Below, one piece after another: positions 54,855 through 61,724 of a stretch of DNA of 61,724 bases; positions within the stretch are counted from its first letter, which is position 1; each line of letters begins with the position of its first letter. This DNA is from a bacterium (lineage in GTDB: Bacteria; Chloroflexota; Dormibacteria; Aeolococcales; Bog-877). The notes beneath the pieces are model-generated. The model worked only from the letters and a program-made list of their open reading frames with translations. It made no database searches and was not told where the DNA came from. The stretch spans positions 1-61,724 of the forward strand of contig JAKABB010000005.1 in assembly GCA_021802045.1 (NCBI GenBank), given 5' to 3'. Both the position numbers and the translations under genes were made by a program.

Positions 54855-56279
54855 CTAGCTCCCGGGCGCCGCGCGGGCTTGAGAGGGAGCGGCGCTCGGC
54901 GTGGTCGGAAGATGGACCACGAAGCGGGCACCGCGCGCTGAGGCCGCGAGCGCGATCCCGCCGCCGTGGGCGACGGCGATGGCGTGGCACAGGGAGAGGC
55001 CCAGACCAGCACCACCCTTGTGCGGCGTGCGAGCCGGATCGGCCCGTGCGAACCGCTCGAAGAGGTGGGGCCTGAGGGCGGGATCGACTCCGGGACCGGT
55101 GTCGTCGACCGTCAGGGTCCACCACGGTCCCTCCAGGGCCGACACGACCACGACGTGCCCACCGGATGGTGTGTGGCGCAGCGCGTTGTCGACGAGATTG
55201 TCGAGGCACCGGCGGAGGAGGTCGCGATCTCCCAGCATCACGCCCCCGGGACTCACATGCGCTCCCAGGTGGACGCCGTGCTGGGTGGCCAGGGGCTGCC
55301 AGCGGCTGACAACCTCCTCCACGAAGGCCCCGGGTTCGACGGGGAGCCGTTGCACGACCAGCGAGCCCGCGTCGGCGCGAGCGAGGAGCAGCAACTGCTC
55401 CGTCATCCGGCTGAGGTGCTCGATCTCTCCCAGCACCACCCGGTGGCTGGCACGGTAGTCCTCCGGGGTGCGATCGTGGCGCAGGGTGACCTCCAGCTGG
55501 GTGCGCATCAGCGTGAGCGGGGCGCGGAGTTCGTGCGCCGCGTCGGCGGTGAAGCGACGCAGCCCATCGAAGGCCGTCTCCAGTCGGGCCAGCATGGCGT
55601 CGAAGGTGGCCCCCAACTCACCCAGCTCGTCGCCGGGCGGCAGCTCCAGGCGGAGTCGTCGTCCCAGGTCGTGCTCGCTGATGTCCCGCGCGGTGGCCGC
55701 CATCACCCGCACCGGCCGGAGGGCGCGACCAGCCACCCAGTAGCCGAGCACGGCGTTGGAGACGATCAGCCCGACCACGATGGTGACCAGCAGGATCGCA
55801 GTCGTGGCGAGGGTCTGCTGGAGCTGGCCGATCGGCTGGGCCAGGACCAGCAGCGCCTGACCGCCCGCGACCGGCAGCACGAGGACCCGGTCAGAGCGGC
55901 CGGCCACGGGCAGGTTGAACGGAGTGCCCGGGGGCGGACCGGCGCGAGTCGCTCTGACCAGTGCGCTCGAGCCGGCTCCGTTGCCCGATTGGTCGATGAT
56001 CTTCCCCACGCGGCTCACCAGGAGCGCCGCGATGGCAATCCCGCGCTTGGTCTCGCCCGGCAGGGGGGTGTCACCGCGGAAGTTGACCTGCCCGTTGCCG
56101 ACATTGAGCCCGCCGGAGATCAGGCGGGCTTGCGCGGCGAGCCCGCTGTCCACGGCGGCGTACTCGAAGTGTGCAAAGGCCAGCCAGAAGGCCACCCCAG
56201 CCAGCCCAGCCATGGCCGCGAAGGCCGTGACGTAGGTGAGGGTTAGGCGGACGCGGGTGCGACGGAGCCGGTGACGCAC
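54855..56279 (-). CDS. Two-component sensor histidine kinase
   Basis: The 474-residue kinase has TM1 near 12-33, an outer sensor loop of about 120 residues and TM2 near 158-178 (TTAILLVTIVVGLIVSNAVLGY). HAMP (ALRPVRVMAATARDISEHDL), the HisKA His in ADAAHELRAPLTLM and HATPase boxes DNLVDNALRH, VDDTGPGVDPALRPHLFERF and GGAGLGLSLCHAIA follow. The start overlaps the response-regulator gene by 37 bases. The sensor loop matches no named domain; envelope stress is a reasonable guess from the neighbouring genes. Confidence 0.92.
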   Translation of the reverse strand: MRHRLRRTRVRLTLTYVTAFAAMAGLAGVAFWLAFAHFEYAAVDSGLAAQARLISGGLNVGNGQVNFRGDTPLPGETKRGIAIAALLVSRVGKIIDQSGNGAGSSALVRATRAGPPPGTPFNLPVAGRSDRVLVLPVAGGQALLVLAQPIGQLQQTLATTAILLVTIVVGLIVSNAVLGYWVAGRALRPVRVMAATARDISEHDLGRRLRLELPPGDELGELGATFDAMLARLETAFDGLRRFTADAAHELRAPLTLMRTQLEVTLRHDRTPEDYRASHRVVLGEIEHLSRMTEQLLLLARADAGSLVVQRLPVEPGAFVEEVVSRWQPLATQHGVHLGAHVSPGGVMLGDRDLLRRCLDNLVDNALRHTPSGGHVVVVSALEGPWWTLTVDDTGPGVDPALRPHLFERFARADPARTPHKGGAGLGLSLCHAIAVAHGGGIALAASARGARFVVHLPTTPSAAPSQARAAPGS

Positions 56280-56956
56280 GACGGTTCAGGGTCGAAGCGG
56301 TAGCCCGCCCCGCGCAGGGTCGAGATCGGCTGGTGGCCGCCAGCGGCGACCAGCTTGCGGCGGAGGCGTCCCACGTACACGTCCACGAGATTGGATTGGC
56401 CCTGGAAGTCATAGTTCCAGACGTGCTCCTCGATCTGGGCTCGGCTCAGCACCTGTCGGGGATGGAGCATGAGATGTTCGAGGATGGCCAGCTCCTTGCT
56501 GGTCAGGCGCACAGGGCGGCCGGCCACCGTGAGCTCCCGGGCCGTGGTGTCGAGTTGCAGGAGGCCGGCGGTGAGGACCGCGGAGCGGTTGGCGAGGTGG
56601 CGCCGGGAGAGGGCGCGGAGGCGGGCCAGCAGTTCCTGGAAGGCGAAGGGCTTGGGCAGGTAGTCATCGGCACCGGCCTCCAGGCCCCGAACGCGATCCT
56701 CGACGGCGTCACGGGCAGTCAGCATGAGGACTGGGGCCCCGACCCGTCGGCGCCGGAGTTCGGCGCACAGCGCGAAGCCGTCCTGACGACCCGGAAGCAT
56801 GACGTCCAGGCTGATGACGTCAAAGGTGGTGGTCATGCAGGCCGCGACCGCCGTCTCGGCAGTGGTGACGACGTCGACCGCGCAGCCCTCCTCGGTCAGG
56901 CCTTGCCCCAGGACGGTCGCCAGCCTCAGGTCGTCTTCGACGAGGAGCACGCGCAC
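56243..56956 (-). CDS. OmpR/PhoB-family response regulator
   Basis: The receiver domain (VRVLLVEDDLRLATVLGQGL, phosphoacceptor Asp51 in VISLDVMLP, Lys in DDYLPKPFAFQELLARL) is joined to an OmpR winged helix (LTSKELAILEHLMLHPRQVLSRAQIEEHVWNYDFQGQSNLVDVYVGRLRRKL and STLRGAGYRF). GTG 56956 has GGGAG upstream; an ATG at 56980 lies inside a palindrome and is less likely. The downstream kinase overlaps. Direct repeats TTCATGA 11 bases apart lie just upstream and fit binding by the regulator itself. Confidence 0.92.
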   Translation of the reverse strand: MRVLLVEDDLRLATVLGQGLTEEGCAVDVVTTAETAVAACMTTTFDVISLDVMLPGRQDGFALCAELRRRRVGAPVLMLTARDAVEDRVRGLEAGADDYLPKPFAFQELLARLRALSRRHLANRSAVLTAGLLQLDTTARELTVAGRPVRLTSKELAILEHLMLHPRQVLSRAQIEEHVWNYDFQGQSNLVDVYVGRLRRKLVAAGGHQPISTLRGAGYRFDPEPSCVTGSVAPASA

Positions 56957-56970
56957 GGCGGCATTCTCCC

Positions 56971-56999
56971 ACCCATTCATGACCCCTTCATGAATGGGT
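56971..56999. promoter_or_regulatory. Putative autoregulatory operator of the two-component operon
   Basis: ACCCATTCATG (56971-56981) and CATGAATGGGT (56989-56999) form a perfect 11-bp inverted repeat with a 7-base spacer. The same bases also give direct repeats TTCATGA (56976-56982 and 56987-56993) spaced 11 bases apart, typical of OmpR-type binding sites. Confidence 0.6.
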
Positions 57000-58269
57000 G
57001 GGGTGGCCGGTGGCGGGGAGGGACGGTCATGGCAGTGAGCGCGCCGCGCCCGTCCGTCGCGAACCCGCACCGTCAGCCCGGGGGACCTGCCAGAACATCT
57101 CGAGGCCATGGTGAGGCGGCTGCGCCCTGCCGGGTCCCGGTGCAGGGTCCCCGTCACCGGACGAGGTCGGCGACTGCCCAACCGCCCGGCACCCGGCGGC
57201 TGCGCGCCATGCGAGCCAGTCAGGTGGCGTGACGTCCGTCCCGGCTCACCTCGCGGCCGATGATGGACCGTTGGTGACCTCCTGAGCAATCATGGTGCCA
57301 CCGACTTGGCGACCGCGACCGCCGGGGGCCTGGCGACCTCCGTGCCGTTCGTCCACGATCCCGTGGTCGGCGCCCAGGGGACGATCCTGAGGCGCCGCAT
57401 GCACCAGCACCAACGGTGGCCCGGCCCGGCGCCTGGCGGCGCGCCGGTCATCGTTCGCGGGCCCGCCCCGCACGGCACACCGTCCTGACACGCCGGTCAG
57501 GCCGCGCCCGGTCGGGTCGTCCCCGCGGGGCGGGGCAGCACGGCCCACGTTCACGGACCGCTGGTCGTGCATGACGGGCCGGCCCGGGTCGCGGCGCCGG
57601 GGCGCCGGTCCACCGGGTGTCACGCACCGCGCCAGGCCATGGTCGGTGGACGACGCGCCGCCGGTGATCAGGTCCGGGCGGCCGGGCACGGCCGTCGGCA
57701 CCGGGGGCCAGTGCGGATGCGTCAGCGTGGCTTCCGGTGTGCGGTGCTCTCGGCCTGGCCAGTGACAGGCGCGGCGCGTGGGGACGTGGCGCACCGGTCA
57801 TGGTCCGGCGCCGGCTCTTCCCGGTCCGGGAGCGGCAACGCGGGCCCCGTCAGCACCGATCCGGGCCTGGCAACCAGGTCCCACCAGCTCCGGCGTCGCG
57901 ACGGCCGCCCCGTCGCCGCCGGTGGGCGCTGGACCCCGGATCTGGCGAGCGGGGGGGTGGCGGGGCCGGCGACGCGGTCCGAGCGGCGCTGGGGCGGTCG
58001 TCGGCCTGGAGGCTGGGGGGAGCGGGCAGCGCGGGCCAGGGCCCCACGAGGTCAGGGCCCCCACAACGACCAACCGCCGCTCCGGGGAACCCGGAACGGC
58101 GGCGGTCCGCCGGCTTGGGGACCGGCGGCGCGGGGAGAGGAGGATGCGCCGGGCGGGTCATGTAATGGGAGGGCCATGCCCGCCGCGCACCAGCAGGCTA
58201 TAGCCGCCCCGCGCCGGCGGCCACAGCCGTTACAGGATCGTGGCAGGGCGTGGGGCGCCCAGCCGCCGG
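57000..58269. other. 1.27 kb without a recognisable gene
   Basis: The stretch runs from upstream of the response regulator to the stop of the EamA gene. All frames translate to Arg/Pro/Gly-rich sequence without motifs. No tRNA, terminal repeat or CRISPR-like array is visible. It may hold decayed genes or a non-coding RNA, but there is no positive evidence for either. Confidence 0.4.
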
Positions 58270-59196
58270 TCAGGCCGTGCCGGCGACCGCCGGGGGATTG
58301 GAGGCCGGGGCCTGGCGCTGCTGCACCACGGTGGCCACCCCGAGGAGGATCAGGGCCCCGCCGGCCAGGGTGGCGGCGGACGGCCGCTCGCCCCGGATCA
58401 GCACCGCCAGGGCGGTGCCCACCAGGGGCTGGATGAAGAGCAGCGGCGCCAGCCGGCCGGGCATCACCCGGCGCAGGCCGTAGAACCAGCCCCAGTAGCA
58501 CACGGCGGTGCTGATCACCCCGAGGTAGGCGGCCCCGACCCAGCCGCCGAGGCCGAGCCCGGGCCAGTGGTCGGCGGCCAGGGCCGCCAGCCCGGCCGGC
58601 CACCACACCAGCAGGCTGCCAGCCACCGCGGCCGCGGTCAGGAGCAGGGGCGGGTAGCGCTGCACCATCGAGGCGCCGACCAGGGTGAAGACGGCCTCGA
58701 TGCCCAGGGCGGCGACCACCAGGAGGTTGCCCAGGGCGACGGGGCCGGTGGCCCCCTGGGGCCATCCCAGCCCGCCGGCGACCACCAGGTCGACGCCGAC
58801 GGCCCCCGCCAGCAGGCCCAGGACCTCGAGGCGACGCAGGCGCTCGCCCAGGATCAGCACGCTCAGCAGCACCGTGGCCAGGGCCTCGGCGGCGATCAGG
58901 AGCGCGGTGTCGGTGGCCGTGGTCAGGCTGAGGCCCCAGTACTCCAGGGTCTTGTTGGCGACAAAGCCGATGGCGCACATGGCGACCAGGCGCCAGCGGT
59001 CGCCCCGGCCCCGCGGCAGGGCCCGCCGCTGGCGCCACAGCACCGGCGCCAACACCACGGTGGCGATGCTGAAGCGCAGCATGTTCAGGCTGGCGAAGGG
59101 CCAGGTGGCCAGCACCGCCTTGCCGGCCACGTAGGACCCGGCCCACAGGACGTTGCTGCCGGCCAGGACCAGGAGCGCGCGGTTCCGTCCCCCCAA
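58270..59196 (-). CDS. EamA/DMT-family transporter
   Basis: The 308-residue protein has ten helices in two EamA repeats. The first is ALLVLAGSNVLWAGSYVAGKAVL, with NMLRFSIATVVLAPVLW; the second ends LAPLLFIQPLVGTALAVLIRGERPSAATLAGGALILLG. It starts 30 bases after dxs on the same strand and may be transcribed with it. It is distinct from the EamA gene at 3682-4632. Substrate unknown. Confidence 0.82.
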   Translation of the reverse strand: MGGRNRALLVLAGSNVLWAGSYVAGKAVLATWPFASLNMLRFSIATVVLAPVLWRQRRALPRGRGDRWRLVAMCAIGFVANKTLEYWGLSLTTATDTALLIAAEALATVLLSVLILGERLRRLEVLGLLAGAVGVDLVVAGGLGWPQGATGPVALGNLLVVAALGIEAVFTLVGASMVQRYPPLLLTAAAVAGSLLVWWPAGLAALAADHWPGLGLGGWVGAAYLGVISTAVCYWGWFYGLRRVMPGRLAPLLFIQPLVGTALAVLIRGERPSAATLAGGALILLGVATVVQQRQAPASNPPAVAGTA

Positions 59197-59226
59197 CGGA
59201 CCCGCCGTCAGACGGGCGGCGGGCCG

Positions 59227-61179
59227 TCAGCCAACCGCGCGCTCCCCGGCCGGCGGGCGCGCCCGCCCGGGCTGGGCGGAGGCGTCGAGGGCGGCGCGGG
59301 CCGCGTCCCGGACCCCCTCCGCGGTGAGGCCGGCGTCGGCCAGCACCTCGGCCTGGCTGCCGTGCGGCAGGAAGCGGTCCGGCAGGGCCACGTGCCGCAC
59401 CGGCCGCAGCACGCCGGCCTCGGCCAGGGCCTCGCTGACGGCCGCGCCCAGACCGCCGCGGACGGTGTTGTCCTCCACCGTCACCAGCGCCCGGTGCCGG
59501 CGGGCCATCGCCGGCAGGTCGGGGTCCAGCGGCTTGATGAAACGGGCGTTGACCACCGTGGCCCGCACCCCGTCGCGGGCCAGCAGCTCGGCGGCGTTGT
59601 CGGCCACCGCCACCATCTTGCCGGCGGCGCAGAGCAGGACGTCGGTGCCGTCCTCGCGCACCACCTCCCACCGCCCGATGGGCAGCGGGCGGAGGTCGAC
59701 GACCGACTCCGCAACCGGCCCCTTGGGGTAGCGCAGGGCGAAGGGGCCGGGATGGGCGGTGGCGGTGGCCAGCAGGCGCCCCAGCTCGGCCGCGTCGCGG
59801 GGGGTGGCCAGGACCAGGTTGGGGATCGCCCGCAGGTAGGTGAGGTCGAACATCCCGTGGTGGGAGCTGCCGTCGTCCCCGGTCACCCCGGCGCGGTCCA
59901 GGACCAGCGTGACCGGCAGGTTGTGCAGGGCCACGTCGAGGCAGACCTGGTCGAAGGCCCGCTGCAGGAAGGTGGAGTAGATGCAGACCACGGGGTGGAG
60001 CCCGCCCAGCGCCAGCCCGGCGGCGAAGGTCACCGCGTGCTGCTCGGCGATGCCGACGTCGTAGAACCGGTCGGGATGGAGCCGGGCGAAGTCCAGCAGG
60101 CCGGCGGACGAGGCCATGGCCGCGGTGATCGCCACCAGGGTGGGGTCGGTCTCGGCCAGGGCGCACAGGCACTCGCCGAAGACGTCGGTGTACGAGAGCT
60201 TGCGGGCCACCGGGCGGGTGGGGACGGCCGCCACCGGGGCCGCCGAGACGGAGTGCAGCTTGTCGATCTCGTCGTCCTCGGCCGGGCCGTACCCCCGGCC
60301 CTTCTCGGTGGTGACGTGGACCAGGACCGGGCCGGTCAGGCGGCGGGCCAGCTCCAGGGCCCGCTCCACCGCCACCTGGTCGTGGCCGTCGATGGGGCCG
60401 GAGTACTTGATGCCCAGGTCCTCGAAGACGACCTGGGGCGCCAGCAGCTGCTTCATGCCGGTCTTGAGGCGGCGGGCCACCTCGTGGGCGGGCTCGCCGA
60501 CGCGGGGCAGGCCGGACAGGAAGTCGCCGATCCCGGCCTTGGCGGCCTCGTAGCGGGGGTCCAGCCGGAGCCGGGCCAGGTGGTTGGCCAGCCCGCCCAC
60601 GGTGGGGGCGTAGGAGCGGCCGTTGTCGTTGAGGACGATGACCAGGTCGGGCCGCAGGGCCCCGATGTTGTTCAGCGCCTCGTAGGCCATCCCCCCGGTG
60701 AGGGCCCCGTCGCCGATGACCGCCACCACCCGGCCGGGATGCCCCTGCCGGCGGCGGGCCTGGACCAGGCCCAGGGCGTAGCTGAGCGAGGTGGACGCGT
60801 GGCTGTTCTCGATCCAGTCGTGGGGCGACTCGGATCGCCGCGGGTAGCCGGAGAGCCCTCCGGCCTGGCGCAGGCTGGGGAACTGGGTCCGGCGCGCGGT
60901 CAGCAGCTTGTGGACGTAGGCCTGATGGCCGGTGTCGAAGATGATCGCGTCGGTGGGGCTGTCGAAGACCCGGTGCAGGGCCAGGGTGAGCTCGACCACC
61001 CCGAGGTTGGGGCCGAGGTGGCCCCCGGTCTGGGTGACCGTCTCGATGAGGAACTGGCGGATCTCCCCGGCGAGGTCGCGGCACTCCGCGGGCGAGAGCG
61101 CCCGGCAGGCCGCCGGCCCGTCGATGCTTTCCAGCAGGGGCCAGGACCCGCCGGGAGGGGGGGCGATGGCGTCCGACAC
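59227..61179 (-). CDS. dxs: 1-deoxy-D-xylulose-5-phosphate synthase
   Basis: The TPP enzyme condenses pyruvate and glyceraldehyde 3-phosphate, the first step of the MEP isoprenoid pathway. The 650-residue protein shows TGGHLGPNLGVVELTLALHRVF, FDTGHQAYVHKLLT, the TPP motif GDGALTGGMAYEALNN and the pyrimidine segment YDVGIAEQHAVTFAAGLAL (catalytic Glu in AEQHA). DRAGVTGDDGSSHHGMFDL completes the signature set. GTG 61179 is the start, with a TATAAT box 6 bases upstream and no Shine-Dalgarno, so the mRNA is probably leaderless. Confidence 0.97.
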   Translation of the reverse strand: MSDAIAPPPGGSWPLLESIDGPAACRALSPAECRDLAGEIRQFLIETVTQTGGHLGPNLGVVELTLALHRVFDSPTDAIIFDTGHQAYVHKLLTARRTQFPSLRQAGGLSGYPRRSESPHDWIENSHASTSLSYALGLVQARRRQGHPGRVVAVIGDGALTGGMAYEALNNIGALRPDLVIVLNDNGRSYAPTVGGLANHLARLRLDPRYEAAKAGIGDFLSGLPRVGEPAHEVARRLKTGMKQLLAPQVVFEDLGIKYSGPIDGHDQVAVERALELARRLTGPVLVHVTTEKGRGYGPAEDDEIDKLHSVSAAPVAAVPTRPVARKLSYTDVFGECLCALAETDPTLVAITAAMASSAGLLDFARLHPDRFYDVGIAEQHAVTFAAGLALGGLHPVVCIYSTFLQRAFDQVCLDVALHNLPVTLVLDRAGVTGDDGSSHHGMFDLTYLRAIPNLVLATPRDAAELGRLLATATAHPGPFALRYPKGPVAESVVDLRPLPIGRWEVVREDGTDVLLCAAGKMVAVADNAAELLARDGVRATVVNARFIKPLDPDLPAMARRHRALVTVEDNTVRGGLGAAVSEALAEAGVLRPVRHVALPDRFLPHGSQAEVLADAGLTAEGVRDAARAALDASAQPGRARPPAGERAVG

Positions 61180-61185
61180 CGGGCG

Positions 61186-61191
61186 ATTATA
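61186..61191 (-). promoter_or_regulatory. -10 box TATAAT of a leaderless dxs transcript
   Basis: A perfect TATAAT on the minus strand ends 6 bases before the dxs GTG. No good -35 is seen at 17 bases, and there is no ribosome-binding site in between. Confidence 0.6.
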
Positions 61192-61233
61192 GGCGGGGTC
61201 GAGATCCGGCCCCGGTCCGACGATGGCTCTTGC

Positions 61234-61724
61234 TCAGCCCAGCAGGGCCCGCATGGCCCGCGGCTGGAGCACGCAGAGCCGGGCCCCGGCCTCCCGATAG
61301 GCGTCCAGCCGGAGCCGGCATTGGCGCCGCGACCCCTCGATCACCAGAGCCTCCCAGGCGGGCCCCGCCTCCAGGGCCGCGGCCAGCTCGCCGGGCTGGT
61401 CCGCCTCCAGCCGCGCCAGCAGGGCCAGGCGCTCCGGTCCGGGCAGCCCGGCGTGGGCGAGCACCGTCCGCCCGGCCCCCTCCGTCCGCAGGCTGCCCAG
61501 CAGCGAGCGGCGGGCGCTGGCCCGGACCGCGGCGGTGTCCGGGCGGTCGTGGACCACCACCAGGCACCAGACCGCGACGTCGACGCGGGCCGGGTCCCGG
61601 CCGGCGTCGCGAGCGCCGGCGGCGACCTCGGCTGCCGCCCAGCGCACGAAGGCGGGCGAGGTGCCCAGGTTGAGCAGCACCCCGTCGGCCAGGGCGCCCG
61701 CCAGGCGCAGGCCGCGCGGGCCGC
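61234..61724 (-). CDS. Luciferase-like (LLM class) flavin- or F420-dependent oxidoreductase, C-terminal part
   Basis: The frame is open through the window's right edge, so the start is outside. The visible 162 residues begin GPRGLRLAGALADGVLLNLG, the typical strand and ADGVLLN turn of bacterial luciferase-like monooxygenases. They continue with a helical C-terminus (EVAAGARDAGRDPARVDVAVW). LLM proteins reduce or oxygenate substrates with FMN or F420; the cofactor cannot be told from this part. It ends 54 bases from dxs on the same strand. Confidence 0.7.
   Translation of the reverse strand, partial: GPRGLRLAGALADGVLLNLGTSPAFVRWAAAEVAAGARDAGRDPARVDVAVWCLVVVHDRPDTAAVRASARRSLLGSLRTEGAGRTVLAHAGLPGPERLALLARLEADQPGELAAALEAGPAWEALVIEGSRRQCRLRLDAYREAGARLCVLQPRAMRALLG

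Overview
The window is 61.7 kb of very GC-rich bacterial chromosome. No 16S rRNA gene is present, so the host can only be inferred. The mixture of actinobacterial-type inositol lipid genes (inositol-phosphate synthase, PimA-like glycosyltransferase, phosphatidylinositol synthase), a PSP1/YaaT protein next to holB, a seven-iron ferredoxin, an Flp pilin, a PucR/RsbRD regulator and many GTG/TTG or apparently leaderless starts suggests a soil actinobacterium-like or Chloroflexota/Dormibacterota-like organism. I favour the second reading, at low certainty.

Region 1 (1-14475) looks like accessory DNA ending at a tRNA-Gln gene. It opens with the end of an ECF sigma factor and an RBBP9-type hydrolase. 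A minus-strand cluster follows (1968-9522): an XRE-cupin regulator, an SHMT-like PLP enzyme with altered folate-site residues, an APC amino-acid permease, an EamA exporter and a dialkylglycine-decarboxylase-like enzyme. Together they suggest use or detoxification of an unusual, perhaps alpha,alpha-dialkyl, amino acid. Next come a hicBA toxin-antitoxin pair split by an intact IS5-type element, a frameshifted FtsK/SpoIIIE ATPase gene of the conjugative-element type, and a second insertion sequence beside the 3' end of tRNA-Gln.

Region 2 (14476-48317) is mostly housekeeping: gltX between tRNA-Gln and tRNA-Glu; a MOSC protein; a PucR regulator with a small membrane protein; an ECF sigma/Rieske pair; a lipoprotein; a zinc-less quinone-reductase-like dehydrogenase. 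A tight operon for inositol lipids follows (arsR-ino1-two acyltransferases-GT4-phosphatidylinositol synthase), then an MFS transporter, a secreted C39-like/repeat protein pair, purE-purK, holB-yaaT, and envelope proteins with an Flp pilin. The region closes with a nitrogen-assimilation block (fdxA, glnA, gltB, gltD, amt).

Region 3 (48781-57000) is an envelope and signalling segment: a MurE-like ligase, a GT-C glycosyltransferase, a GT87-like mannosyltransferase co-transcribed with an ECF sigma factor, a small secreted repeat protein and an OmpR-type two-component system. After 1.3 kb without a recognisable gene come an EamA transporter, dxs, and the C-terminal part of a luciferase-like (LLM) oxidoreductase that runs off the window.

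Several genes have a TANNNT hexamer 6-8 bases before the start codon and no Shine-Dalgarno sequence, so leaderless transcription appears common in this genome.
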